This document shows positions 1 through 13,800 of a stretch of 64,000 nucleotides of DNA, in pieces. The notes beneath the pieces are model-generated. The model was given only the letters and a program-made list of their open reading frames with translations. It was not told the origin of the DNA and searched no databases. A program made the position numbers and the translations under genes. The stretch spans positions 1,807,102 through 1,871,101 of the forward strand of contig OX393572.1 of NCBI GenBank assembly GCA_947652115.1, read 5' to 3'. Origin of the DNA: Blastomussa wellsi (lineage: Eukaryota > Cnidaria > Anthozoa > Scleractinia > Plerogyridae). Each line of letters opens with the position of its first letter. Position 1 is the stretch's first letter.

Positions 1-2264
1 GCATTAAATTATCTACCAGTGGCTAAAAGACAACATGTAAAAGAAAGTCGCAGAGCTTCTTCTACAGGGCACAGTGACAGCATTACTCGGCCACTTTGGG
101 ACGACTCGGATGCGAGTCATTATATGACATCATCCAGCAGCAGTACTCGGCGAGATTTTGATGTGAAGAGCAGTCAAATATTTTCTTGGTGTGAGGTGAA
201 TATAGTCTATTTGCTGTGTGTCCAAGCATGGATTAACAGCCTCTCCAATGGTGTGCTACCATCAATACAAGCATATGCCAGTGAACCTTATGGAGAAAAG
301 ACATATCATTTAGGTAAACACTGACTTCCTTGTCTTTCAGAACCTTTCTTCCAGATGCCAACACCCAATTACCAAAGGTGTATGAGCCGGAGGGAGGGGG
401 TATCTGGAAGAAGGAAGGGGGGCTGGTGGGCCTCCACCCCCCCCCCCCCCTCCCCAGTTTCCAAATATTTTTACATTTTTAGGCAAAATGCTCAGGATTC
501 GGGCAAATTTAGAGTATCATCTGAGCCGTCACAAATATAATTTCTTGTATTCCGAGTCACTTTCATGCTACATTTATCGTATATTTATTAGTTTTTTTAA
601 CTATAATTGGTAAAATGCACAACTTTCCAATGTCACCATCGTTTTCACTGTTCGTGTCACTGTTGCATTTTAACAACACAGTTATGTCACTTGTCGCTTT
701 TTAGAAATCCCCATGTCGCCAGTTTTCAGGGCCGTGTCGTGTGTGCTTTTACCCCCTGGAAGTCCTCAATAAACATGGAGGCACCCTGGTATAAATGTGA
801 AGGGTTGTTTTGAGGGGGGTGGGGGATTGGGGTGGCCAATTGCAGACAAATTGTTTAAATGTTCTCCACAAGTGGCCAATTATTGAAGGGAAGGCTCTTA
901 TGTTAAATAGTGTTGTAATAGTGTTGTTTTACTGACAGCTGTAAATCATATTAAACCTACAGTTGCCACACTATCCAACATCACAAGTGCATTGACTTGT
1001 TTTATTGCACTATGGTTTCCATGTTCTTCATCCAAGCTGATCTCTGTTTTAGCCAGTGTGTACACAGTTCTAAGCAGTTATGTTCTTGCTCTTGCTGCAA
1101 TGAGCCCAACTCCTCCTCTGTATGGTTCACTACCTGGAAGCGTTATAATAGTAAGTACCGTATTTATTCACTTATAAGGCACACTCGGTTATAAGACACA
1201 CCCTAAACTTGCGAAGATGATTGTGACAAGTAAGCAAAATGAAAATTTCACCTAAATTCCCTGTTATAAGGCGCACCCAGAATTACGGGAAATTTTGTTG
1301 ACCACGTTCATTGTACTTACAACAATTTGCTTCCAAAAGTTGTAGCGAAAAAGTCGCACATGACATTAAAAGAAAATGTTTCAATAATAAAAGCTCAGTA
1401 CCATGCAGTCTGAATTCCTTTTTCATAGTTTTTTTTATTTTACAGATTATAGTCAGGAATTGTACTAAGGGGCGAAGAATTGATCTCCAGATTACATTAA
1501 ATTTTTCCTTCTGGCTTGTTCCAGGAAGTCGCATGCGCGAGCCAGAGGCCTCAAACTTGGCCATATTGTTATTTTTGACATGTTTGTGGTATGGGTAATT
1601 TTAAAACTAGGGGTACTGAATGTTCCCTGGAAAAATAGAGGTCTCCCAAAATTTTACTCAAAGTCCACAGGTCTCGCCATCTTGTTTTTTGAGCAGTGCC
1701 AAAGGTCTTGCATTCTGATTGTTTTAAAATTGCAAAGCCATTTTGGTGTCAGTCTCAGTCTCGCAATCCAAAACCTCAAAACATCTCACAGATAAAAGAT
1801 GCCTCCTCTTCGTCTCGCTAAGTCTAAATTTACCATTCATCACCCCTAAAGCTGGAACCGGTAATTCCTGATTCCGGTTTTGATTGAAATGAAAAGGTTT
1901 TCAGCAGCCAATCAATTTGGCCATCTTTATGTCAAGCTGTCAGTCTGCATTGTAGTCCAGATGTCTTGATTCTTGATGATAAGTCCTCTACTAAGTCTAA
2001 CGGTGGCAGGGAAAGTGTAGGCTGCATATTAAAGGCCAAAATTCTATTTTATTTTCCTTGTTGCAGATTGCTGTTAGTGTTGTAAGTAGCATACTGCTCA
2101 GCTACACTAAATTAACAATCTCAAGAATAATGCGTGACCGTGGTAAGCAGGCCTTGTTTTGGTGTGGAATCTTCATACAGACAGGTTCATGTATTGGAGC
2201 ATTAGTTATGTTTCCACTTGTAAACATCTTGAAGCTGTTTCATCAACCAAAAAGCTGTTCGTGA
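1..2264 (+). CDS. slc52a: Riboflavin transporter, SLC52A (RFVT) family, 3' part
   Basis: Multi-pass plasma-membrane carrier for riboflavin (known role of the family). Three exons are visible: 1-313 (open to the left edge), 963-1150 and 2067-2264, joined by GT-AG introns whose phases fit (313 leaves one base, 1150 ends on a codon). The joined piece is 232 residues. Exon 1 starts in a Ser-rich cytoplasmic loop, then reads VQAWINSLSNGVLPSIQAYA and PYGEKTYHL, which I recognise as the RFVT signature region. Later exons give ALTCFIALWFPCSS, LALAAMSPTPPL, then QALFWCGIFIQTGS and ALVMFPLVNILKLF, matching the last hydrophobic segments of vertebrate SLC52A proteins. It ends at TGA 2262-2264. The N-terminal half lies outside the window, so which paralogue (A1, A2 or A3) cannot be decided. 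Intron 1 contains a C-rich tract at 436-451. Confidence 0.9.
1155..1295. repeat. Fragment of a TTATAAGGC(G)CAC-type repeat
   Basis: The motif cacttataaggcacac, then ggttataagacacacc and gttataaggcgcaccc, occurs three times in 120 bases of intron 2 of the riboflavin transporter gene. Such TATAAGGCGCAC motifs are common at the ends of DNA transposons in metazoan genomes. No open frame or paired end is visible, so it is called a fragment. Confidence 0.4.
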
Positions 2265-2340
2265 AATTTATTACAGTTGAATCACCCCTACCACCCAAAA
2301 ATCCCTGATGTGGATGCTCATCAGAAATTTTGAATTTAGC
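2265..2340 (+). other. Start of 3' UTR of the riboflavin transporter gene
   Basis: Downstream of the TGA there is no further coding potential. The first AATAAA on the plus strand is at 2486-2491, inside an inverted repeat, so the true cleavage site is uncertain. Confidence 0.3.
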
Positions 2341-2349
2341 TGTTAAGAC

Positions 2350-2564
2350 AATGGGAAACAAGGACACACTGTTGCAGTCACAAATGTTTCAGTGTTTGAC
2401 CGTGCGTGCAACATTGTTGCAGACAGAAATTTTGTCTGAGACACAAAAAAAGGTTTCTGATTTTATTCAGAAGCATTGTGTCTGCAATAAATGTTTTCAC
2501 ATTTTCACACAACAAATTGCCATGAGCAACAATTGATGTGTCTGCAACGTGTCCTTGTTTGCCA
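2350..2564. repeat. MITE-like inverted repeat
   Basis: Left arm aaacaaggacacactgttgc is mirrored by right arm gcaacgtgtccttgtttgcc. An inner pair built on GTTGCAGACA and TGTCTGCAA lies between them. It holds no credible gene and looks like a short non-autonomous DNA element. It includes an AATAAA at 2486 that could serve as the poly(A) signal of the upstream transporter gene. Confidence 0.5.
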
Positions 2565-3300
2565 CCGCCTTTTAAGGACACCAATTTGGGTGTGGCTAAA
2601 GTTTTTATTGACCTCTTAGCTATAGAAATACCAAACTAAAGTTTATATTTCTATTTTTTTGGCGTGCAATCGTGAGACCAAGATGCTGAAAAATATTGCC
2701 CTAAGCGAATCAAACATCTAAATTTGCACCCCTAAGAGACAAGAAGCTTTCTACTGGTAGTCTTTTTCATACATATGGGAGTACCCCAGGCCAAAATTTC
2801 TGTGCATATTTTTATGAAATATTTTGTAAAAAGCGATAGAGGACACTTGGGGGGATGGTTTGGGAGAATTGTGAAAACATGGAAAAAGTCTTCTATGGTT
2901 TAAATATAATGATTATAATTAGCCTGCACTGCAATAGTAGAACTAATTTGTATATGATAACCATGTAAAATAAATTGGTCTTTACAAGCTTGTATTTGTT
3001 GTCCATGGATTCTGGTCAGCACTGTTACACTATCATGCAAATATGGTAAGTTACAGTATAAAGCACAATCCTGCTTTATGACCACAGCTTGGTTTACTGA
3101 TAAACATACTGTTTTGGCTTGAAAGTCTTTTCTCGTTTTTCTCACAAAACTGGACAAGGAAGGTAACTGGTGCATTCCTATGCCAGCACTAGACAAAAGA
3201 ATCAACAAGGTAGTAAACTGCAAAAGGATTATTTTTTCTTGCTGCTCCTACATTCACAGTCAGTGCCATATTGGAAGGAGTATTTCTGTCCACAACACCC
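2565..3300. other. Intergenic, no recognised feature
   Basis: This lies between the convergent 3' ends of the transporter and DNAJB11. A 107-codon minus-strand frame at 3223-2900 begins with a hydrophobic stretch but has no recognisable domain and no second copy, so I do not call it a gene. Confidence 0.4.
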
Positions 3301-3309
3301 AACGTAACT

Positions 3310-3592
3310 AATTTGAGTTCGGTAATTGAACACAATCAAGCTCTCACAAAATTTTTGAAGCAATCAAACTGTTCGACTGAGTTCGAATTGGTTCAATTTT
3401 GTTAGAAACTAACAGCGGTCAGATAGCATCTGACTGGAAATGGGGTAAAACAGACCGTTCAAATATCTAGTGTTATTCAACGGTGTTCGATTGAGTTTGA
3501 TGGTGTTCGATTATCGAACTAATCGAACCCAATCGTTTGATTAAGTTCAATTGGGTTCGATAGAGTTCGATTACCAAACAGTTCAATAAGCT
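3310..3592. repeat. GTTCGA-rich degenerate repeat
   Basis: The motif GTTCGATT and its variants (gagttcgaattggttcaa, ggtgttcgattatcgaact, gggttcgatagagttcg) recur many times on both strands. It looks like a decayed tandem or palindromic array of about 10-12-base units with no coding potential. Confidence 0.55.
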
Positions 3593-4467
3593 ACAGTATG
3601 TCGGGACAACACTATGTCATAAGCTGAGGTCACATGGTATTTTGACCGCATGATTGGAAGGACATTTTTTGGGGGGAAATGATAATGAGTTACCCTATAC
3701 ACAACATCACAGGCAATGTTGCAAATCTTTATTTGCTGCTTAACGAATTGTACATCACCACAACAGAAACAAGTTATTTTCAAAACGTGTTTTCTTTCTA
3801 AAATTCAACTTTATTTACAACAAGTATCACAATACAATTTGGTGCTTTTCCTTGTATAAGCAGTGAAAATACCCACAACCTTGCCCAAATTTTGCAAATA
3901 TTTGTCCCATAAAACCGTTTAAAACATTTCTATCAAGATCTGTAAACTTCAAAAAACAGTAGGCCAGCATGCGAGCCTAGTCGACTCATCAGGCCAGAGC
4001 ACTAATCACATTTTGAGTGCAGAAATCTTTACAAGATGTTAAAGAAAACAACCATTTAGCGAAGTAATACAATATTGAAAGTAAAAGCCAGAGATGATCA
4101 TTGCAATGAATTTCCAATTTCAGCATTTGGAATAAAGAAGCCTGAAAAAATTGTTCTGTAGTTCAAGGGATAACCATACCTTCATGTAGCGAGGGGACAT
4201 AAAAAGTTAAAGAGTGGAGCTAAAGTGGTGATGAAGATAATTATAGATATTTATGACATTCTGTGAGAGGATGTGGATATTTTCTGGATAACGCAAGTTG
4301 ACTGGATGAAGTTTTAACCAGAAGAAAGAAAAAAGGCATACCAGAGCCAAATAGACTTAATCATCCATCCTTGTGCATGTTTATGATATTTAAAAGCTTT
4401 TTATAAGACCTGGAAAATACATTAACACTACCTAAATTTTATACGATAATTGAAATTTTCTTTATTA
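3593..4467 (-). other. Probable DNAJB11 3' UTR and flank
   Basis: Sequence downstream of the DNAJB11 stop on the minus strand. On that strand AATAAA (plus-strand tttatt) occurs near 3729 and 3811, either of which could be the poly(A) signal. A SINE-like scrap with gcgagcctagtcgactcatc lies near 3970-4000. Confidence 0.3.
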
Positions 4468-7400
4468 CTAGAGTCCATTGTAAGCTTTCTGCCACGACTC
4501 TTGCTTTAAAATACTCTTTAAAGCTGAAAACAGACAAGATAAAATAAAGTCAATTTCGCTTTACCAGTTGTTTGCATCTTAGGATTGAGGTAAAGTCTGC
4601 ATATACAAAGCCTAGTGGCCCATCAGACCGGAGCTTATCCCAATTTATGTGGCATGAAGCGACTATCAGTATTTCTACTCGCCCCTGGATGGGATGCTAG
4701 TCCATTGCAGGGCTACCCTCCACAACACAGTGAACTGGCCAGGGTTTGAACCCAGAATGTCCATTCCAGAGTCCAGTGCGCTTAACAATTAGGATAGAAC
4801 ATAGTGCAAAATAAAACAACACAGAGATTAATGTAAATTAGTCATTGTATTCAGTTGTAGAATGGAGAATCTTAATCTGATACTACCCTACAACTGACAA
4901 CATTTGCAAGTGCCACATGATTAACTACTAACCTAGCTTACGCAAGTTACATTAGGCCCTGGGTTGTTTTTGTACTCATTTTGTTGCGCTTAGTCCATAC
5001 TGCCGCAACGTCAGTCCAACAATCCCCAGTATGGCCCTCATGCTTGGTTAGTACAAGGTTAATATTAGAGTAAACAAAATGAAATTAAAATGAAGTGTGA
5101 AAAAAGTCATAGCCTACCATCTTTTTCACTATCTGACAGGCCACCTCTTGGAAATTCAACATCAAAAGTGATATAAAGATCTCCTTTAACGTGATTGTTT
5201 TCATAGTTAGGCATTCCCTCTTCTTTCTTTTTTATGCGAGCTCCTGGCCATGTAATTTTTTCTCGCACTATATGCACCTAATGATGAAAAAAAAACAGAC
5301 AGTTGTTGTTACATGTAATTTGTTTACGATTCTGTTCGGTGTCATTACAAAATATGAAATGCAGATTCAGAGACTACCCCTTAATTAGGATTTTTAGGCT
5401 TGACACTAAGATATTAAAAACAATTTCGATTATTATTATAATTTACATGTAGGTTTCCCCAATTAGCATATGCAACTACAGTGAGCCAGAAATTATTTAC
5501 ATGGCACAATAAAATTCTTAAGAATGGTAGAAGTACTGAGTGGAGTCCAGTTCAGTCTGTAATCATACAAGTGATTAACAAAATCAGACCACTGCAGTGG
5601 GACTCCAATCTTTTTAATCACAATGTTGGGTATGATTACAGACAAAACTGGACGACACAAAGTTCTATTAACAGAATTTTAAAATAATTTAGCCAAAGTA
5701 AAGGATCAACCGTGTAGTTCGATCGTCCGGGTGAGGGATGTTGATGATTATAAAGGATGTTGACGACTATAACCATTTTTGAGTAACTCTTAGTCGGGAT
5801 ACCGACGTATGTCGCTATTCAGTGGATGGATGGGTGGATGGGTGGAAGAGCGATGTATTTCACACCAATCAGAATTAGAATACTATCCATCAATAACCAA
5901 TGAAATTGCTGCTTGTATGTATCGTTTAATTTTGTATCAATATTTGTTTCGGATTCAAGGGACGGCCATCTTTATTTTCATATAATCTTGGCCTTATTGG
6001 GCATCCAGCACTCGGTGTTTATGTAGTTCTGGTGAACAACGTTGTGTGTGGGTTTTTAGTGGAAAACTGTTCGGAAATTTTCATGGTTGTGAAGGTACAA
6101 GGATGTGAAATTTTACATGCTGCGAGCAGTCTGTTTTGGCGGCTTTGAGTTGAGGGATTGTTTTTTGATTGCGGTTAGTTGTAAATAAGGGCCATTAAAA
6201 TGTTTCTGACTGAAGTAACGATAGCTTTAATTTTGGTTAAATTTGAAGTTGCGGATGTACGCAGTTTCCTATTTCTCGGAGATGAGTTGTTTGAAATCAG
6301 TAGAGCTGAGAGATTAGACATGATCAGAGACTTTGCTTCAGGACATAGATGTCATACGGCATTTAAGAATTTGAAGGTAGGGAGGCCACATACTCAATCG
6401 CAGGGTACAGTAATTCCGGAGAAACAGCTTTCATTGCAGACGTACCAGCTCTGGTAAATATTTCACGAACCGTTCGTAATTGAATATGCAAAATCTTTCA
6501 CCAGGATTTTAGACACAAATTTCGTAACAACCAGAGAACAATGTACTAACTGTACTACGTTTTAAAAACCCTTTGGAAAGATATATTTTTTTCCTTTTGA
6601 TCCGTTTATTGTCTTTCGATAAAATACTTTGATGCGTGTCATGTTTCAACATTTTGAAGAAAAACAAAAGTATCATATTACAAATAAACAAAAGTATCGT
6701 GTTACTGCTGTCAAGAGTCATGTTTGGTGTTGCATTCTGCACTGTCCTTTGAGTCTCCGAGTTTTTCAATTTCAGGTAGAAATAGCTTTGTTACAGCGGT
6801 TACCGATCACACGCGCCCTCCAACGATTTTTTTCTTGTTTGAAAATTAAGTTTTGATGGACGTCAATCATCTGTGTTTATGTCTTGAATGATTGCATGCA
6901 CCAGTTTAGATGTGCTCTTTTATCGCCAAACAGAAGAACAAGACGACAATATTCTAACCTTTTGTGCACTATTTCCGTGATTTGATGAGTATTTCAAAAC
7001 AGCGTCTAAACATTTAAGCAATAGGCCGTAACTCGAATTCCACAGAGCAAGCAAATATGAATAAATACAAAATTTCTTTCAAGCTAGGGCGTAATATTGT
7101 GACAAAACAATAAGCCGGCCGCTAAAAAGCGACTGCTCTCGCCAAAGCATCACACCAAATACTTATGGAAACCAAATATTTTCGAAGTGGTTTGTTCGAA
7201 GAATGAAAGTATCTATCGTTCTTATTGCAACTATACAACACGACTGTGTCGACAACGAATTACCTGAATATCGACTCGTTTCATGAAATTTGTGCGTTAC
7301 ACATGATCACTTTTCTTTTTTTGCAATTTCACCGACAATATTCAGGACTTGAGTGCTGTTTCTCTTTCCAAAGGGTGAAAAACAGCTGCCGGAAAGCCGA

Positions 7401-10400
7401 ATGTCACTCCACATCTTGAATGAAACCTACTACTGTCATGGAAACAGATGATTGACGTCCATCGAAACTCATTTTTCAAACGGAAAAACATCATTGGAGG
7501 GCGCATGTGATCGGTAACAGCTGAAATTAGAATTGGCATTTAGTCACAACAAGCGGTAGGTGGGTATGTCTTCACAACATTGTAATGCCGTGTAGTAATG
7601 AGTAGGGTTAAAGAAGAGAGTTTAAAAGCATTGATATTTTCTTAAGATTTGTGGTATGGAATCCCTCAAATATTGCTGTAGACTTTGTGGCGGCAAGTGT
7701 AACTGCAAAGTAATCAAATTAGTCACACCCAAGTTAGTGACGTACATCACTCCAATCAGGTTTGGGGTTGCATCAAGAAACCAGTCAAATTGTCAATCTC
7801 GTCCCCAGAGCCCGTTTTTCGCGATGCTGACCAAAAGAAAAGCAGGCTCTGGGGACGAGATTGTGAAATTGTTTGATAAAAATGGAATGACACGCGCAGT
7901 TAAGTGATTGTTAATTAATCTGATTACTGCAGTTTTTACAGATATATTATCCATGGTCGACAGGAAAGTTTCGCCGTAAATGAATTCGCTAGTCAAACGT
8001 ATATTGCGTTGCGCTCATTTACTTAAAATGCACACGCCGTCAGCAAAAGGCCCAACACTAAATTGGTCATTGAGCGTTCTTTTTTATCGGGCTAGTTTTG
8101 CTGACCAATATGTCCATATCAAAACTGAAAAAAATAACTCTCGCACACATTGCGTGCCTATGTTTCAGGAACCAAATAATGAGCATTTGCACACACAGCA
8201 TGCAAACGTTGCTATTAACACTTTGTCATTGGACAATTTGTTATTGAACCCTAACTGAGCACGCTCCAAGTTGGGGATTATTTGGGCATGCTAAGAACCA
8301 ATCAGATTTAAAAATGGTGTTATTTAATAACGATCATCATCATCATATGGAAGATTCCATAAAATTTAATTCATTTCTAATCAACACTATTTTTCTACAA
8401 AATCACGAAATGTAAGTGTCACAAAATTTTCCTTTGATTGGAGCACTGGATTTTCTCCATCCTTTGTGATTGGCCAAAGTAATAACTTTGGTTTTCGTTT
8501 TACGATACTCTATTGAAACTAACTCTAAAAGTAAACACCTATTTCTTAAACAACTCCTGTACTACATGTACCAGTCAATAGGGAGCTTAAGCAAACCACG
8601 ACAGGAACGTCAACGAGAACGTCGCAAAACAAAAGATTTAATGAGCAGTACAATAGCTCTGCACATGCGTTATAATTCTTTGTATATTTCTCTGCCGTCC
8701 TCTGCAAAACAACAACGTGAAATGACCAAATTCTGAGCACTTTGGAGAACGTGAATCTTGACGGCTTAATTTTCGTTTTTGTTTGAAAATAAACGCCGTC
8801 TTTTTATTTTCTACAAGAACTGCGTTTTAAAGCGATAGATGCACCGTCTACATCAAGACAATTGCGAGATTCGTGCGTCAAGTATAAATTCATTTGTAAG
8901 CAGGCATTGTCCTAGCCGTCGCCGTCGTCTGTGCTTAAGCTCCCTAATGTCACTCCACCACTAACCTTGTGCCCATCCAAATGATCTATATCCATTTCAA
9001 ATCCATTTAAAGCATCAATTAAAGCTACAGTCACATTAGTGTAAAGATCATCTCCTTCCCTTTGAAATCTCTCATGCCTGGCGAAGCAAGACAGTACTCT
9101 TAGGTGATGTCAATCCTACCACAACAACAATATAAACAAATCTGACACTACAGTACCTTAGCTCTCTGATAATGAATTTCAAATCTCCAGGTTCACCATC
9201 AATGTGAGGTTCCCCTGTCAAAAAAGAAGGAATACCAGTGCACATTTTAGTCAATGTTAAAATGGAAAATTAAAATACTAGTTTCCAAGTTCCATATCTG
9301 ACATGGTTTAATCCACCTTGATTCTTGCATGCCCTTAAGAACAACCTCTTGACTACGAAAACTTAGCAACTCCAATATTTTCTTTGCAGAGAAATTCCAT
9401 GAACATGCAAGCAATTCAGCTTCTTTAACTGCATCTTTTAGCAACACAAACTCAGCTCACTGGTGCTCATTTTCACTGCCATCAATCAGCGAAATAGACC
9501 TCCCAGTTGCATTAACCAGAAGTTCATTTCAATGAGTTAAAAAGGTCGTGCCTGTGGGTTGTGATTGGTGGATTTCAATCCATTTTGTTTGTTTCTGTTT
9601 TCAAGGTTTGTCGAATGTTGCAGCTGTAATTATGATTAAACAGTAGCAAAAATAGCAATTTTTAGTTGGGTTTTATCTTCAGAATTGTCACCTATTACTC
9701 ACTAAATGGGGTAATACTTGAAAACAACATCATCTTTGATTCAGACAGTTACAGAATAAAAAACAGCAGACAAAATTTATTGCACCAGAGGCATCTGAAA
9801 GCTGTTTGGCATCTCTTGAACTTTTCTGTGGGGCACACTTTATGTAAAAAAGAAGAATTATTTCCATACCCTCTGCAATAAATGGATATTCTTGACCATC
9901 TTTCATCCCAGGTTCCACCTCAACTTCTAAAAGTTTTTCTTTCGTGACATAAGAAATAGCAGGGCACTCGTCACAGACATCAACAGGTGACATCTGAAAT
10001 CTGCCTGGACCCAGCTGTGTTGTTCTCATTTCTTGCCGACAGTTGCATTTCCTTGTTCCGGGAACTGTCTGGGCAACTGGCTTGATACGTAGAACCTGCA
10101 GACATCAGCCAAAAGATGAATTGGAGTTGTATTCTTAAACAATTTTACAGAGGGCAAAGAAAATTAATTTCCCAGGTTGCCCTACAGACCAAAGTCATTT
10201 CTCAGTAGCCTTACTTCATCTGCCAAATGGCAGGCAGGAGATGGTTAAATCCACCAGCCCAACGAGTAAATCCACTAGTCTCGGGCTATCACACAGCAGT
10301 GCTGTCACTTAGTACAGGGCTTTAAATAATTTCCTTTCACGTTAAAGGGTATGTGTCCGAATAAGTCCCCATTTTGTTCAAACAAAACTATAGCAAGGTC

Positions 10401-10565
10401 TGATGCAACTCGTATTTCAGTACTGAGTTACCAAGGCAAAACACAGGGCTTTGCATTACAAGGAAAAGATTACCCAGACATTCTGTCCAACTACAGTCAC
10501 GATTTCATTGGACAATGGAAAATTTTCGCTGGCCATTGTCCAATGTCCAACTCCTATTTGCATCG

Positions 10566-10600
<35 letters not shown>

Positions 10601-10794
10601 TCAGTGGGAAGTATAACAATATAATCTGGTTTTATCAACTGGGTTGATAATGTGAATTGGCCCTTCACTCCGACGAAGGGCTAACACTCGAAACGTCAGC
10701 TCTCCTATTTGCATCCCTGAGGTGGTTTTATTGTAGGAGTAGATGGCTGCCAGAAACGCCTAGAATAACCCAGACGAGTACACATCTACTTCTT

Positions 10795-10828
<34 letters not shown>

Positions 10829-13800
10829 ATTTCAAGTTCTATTTTCCTAATTAACTGTAGTCAAGTGAGACACGTGAATTTTTTTTTAAATTTACTTTTA
10901 ATGGGAACGTTTTTGATTTTATTATATTATTTGTTGTAACCGTAACGCTATGAAAATAATTTTTTAGTGTTTCTCTGTATCTGTTGTGAGAAATAATTTT
11001 TAAATATTTTATTCTTTGAAGAATGTATCAAATGTGAAGCCTTATGATCAATTTTTCTATATGTACTTTCTTGTACAGTCGAACCTCGATTATCCGGACC
11101 TCGATTTTCCGGACTTTTCGATTATCCGGACTTTTTCTCCGGTCCCGATTTTTTCATGAATATTTATTAGTTGTAATTTTAAGTCACCAAAAACCCAAAA
11201 ATCCTTTCAAAACACTGTTAAATCAGCGTATTATCCTTCGCGCTTTTCATAATTCGCAAGTGCGACGAGACAAAGAAATATCCCGATGCATTCAGCTGAT
11301 ATCTGATTGGCTCGATTGTTTTGTTGCCAAGGGAATTTCATGCTTGATTAGTTCCCTCCGCGTGGGTTGTGAAAACACACGAGCGAAACGCACGAGCGAT
11401 CGTAAACTCAAATTGTAAACATGTCTACAAAGCGAAAGCGAGCCGTTCTATCGATAAAAGATAAGCAGATAATTATTTCACGTTTGGATCGAGGAGAGAA
11501 AGGAACAAATTTAGCCCAAGAATTTGGCATCAGCAAGCAGCAGATCTCTGACATACGAAAGAACAAAGACAAGATCCTAAAGTTTACTGACAGCGTCGAG
11601 ACGAGCGAAGGATTAAAACGAAAGTCCCTGAAGCTGGCTGATGATGAGCAGTTGGATAAAGCCCTGTACGCCTGGTTTATTCAACAAAGATCTACTGGGA
11701 CACCGATCTCAGGACCGCTTCTTCAAGAGAAAGCGAAACATTTTTCTGCGCAGTTAAACACGGAGACGGCAGATCGCGAATTCAAAGCATCAACCGGCTG
11801 GCTAGAAAAGTTTAAAACACGGCATGGCATCAGGAACTTTGATCTTTATTTCTTTTGTTTACATTGTCTCATTCATATTTTCGATTATCCGGACTCTCAA
11901 TTATCCGGACTATTTACCCTAGTCCCACCGAGTCCGGATAATCGAGGTTCGACTGTACTTCCTTCGCTCTTTTATATGAATCCTTTCGACCACCAGCGTA
12001 GTTTTTTTAGTCCTTTGCGCGCTTTTGGGCAATCCTTTGCGAACTTTTTCCTCAAAAATCGAGATTTTTTCTGCATCACACCGAAATCCGATACTCTATA
12101 CGCGGGGACTTCAATAGTGGCCTCCTCGGGTTTTGGCCGTCTGGGCCAAAACCCTGCGGGGGCAATAACCCTAGGACAGAACTTTCAATTGGCCATTTTC
12201 TAAACGAGCAGGGACTGGGTACAAATATTGGTACAAGTATTCAATATCGATTGAATTGAAAATGGGGCATGCCATCTGAAAGAGCATCCCAAAATTAGTA
12301 CATTTACCATTGGTTTAAACGTAAAGGCATGGTACACTTTTAAAATAAGAGACCTTAGTATGGATTGGAGGACGCCTGTCCCTGCAATCCATACTAAGTG
12401 TACCGTGCCTTTGGGTTTAAACCAATAACCACCCAATTTGGTATATTTACTAATTTTTGGATGTCCTTTCCGATGACGTGCCCCATTTTTCAATTCAATC
12501 GATATTGAATGTTTGTACCAAAGAGAAATGTGTTTGTACCCAGTCCCCTGCTAATGAAAACTTAAACTGACAGCAGTAGCTTGTTATGGTAGGCTGGGAC
12601 CCATTTATAAGCCTGGTTGGAGAGAGAACTGCAAAAGCCTGTTTACACATGCGATTTTTGTTGCACAACTCAGTGCAATTTTTGTTGCATTGAAGTTGCA
12701 ATGTCAATATCGCACAGGTACACCAGCTGTGATTTAACTGCGATTTCAAACCAGTTTGAAACTGGATGCAATTTTACTGCAATTTTGGACTAAAATACAG
12801 CAATTATGAATCAGGAATACTACTTTCAACTATCATTTTTTCTTCTGGTCACAAGCCGAACCTCAACTCGTAATATTCACTTTTTCCTTATCAAACTAAA
12901 AACCAAACTCTGCATGTCTGCACTGAAATGAAACTGCTGATCAAAGTCACAGTGGATCACAGCAATAAATCACGCTAAAATCACAGCTGGTTTACACACT
13001 ATTGGAATTGCAACTTTGGCGCGACAAAAATTTCACTGAGTTGCACAACAAAAATCGCCTGTGCAAATAGGCCTTAATTAAGGGACACAATCAGCTGGTG
13101 CGCATGCACATTAGATACCATTTCACAGCTAATTTGCATATCACTTTTGGAGACGCGATCCATGCTGTTTTTACCAAATATGCAAAATAATATCATAGGA
13201 TGAGCAATAGCACACTCTAGAACAGGTTTTCAGTAAGCAACTGAAAATCGAGTGAGACACTGGGAAGATTAAAGCAGATTTCTAGACACACTCAACGCAT
13301 TACTTTTATTTCAGGTTGAGGTAAACATTTTTCAAAGTGAGAAAACTAGCATCCAGGTCAGCGTGGTCCCAAAGCTGACTGAGTCCCTTTAAGAGTAACT
13401 GCTTTGCTCAAAACCACAAGGCAGTGATCGCAGACAGTAGTCAAACCGTAGAATCCAACACACTAACCATTGGGCCATTGCATCTCCATACGATTACAAT
13501 AATCAGGGCTGCAAAATATTTTTTCCTGTGAAAAGACATGTGACCGACTAAGTCACCATTTTGATCAGACAAAGCAGTAGTCATGTCGGACGTCATCTTG
13601 CAGAGCTCCTCTATAAAGCGTTGGCGAGGCAAAAACATGGCGTTTGCATTGGAAGGCGTAAAAAATGGCCAGAGATTCTGTCCAACTACAGTTAGGATTT
13701 AATCAGTCATTGTCCGACGTCAGGATTCTAGCTCACCTCTATAAAATTACCATTGTAAAGTTCTTCCAACGTGACTTCTAAATCCATCTGTATATCACTA

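Noticed and set aside
2900..3223. 107-codon minus-strand frame with a hydrophobic start
   Set aside because: Single copy, no recognised domain, lies in the intergenic gap; chance frame most likely.
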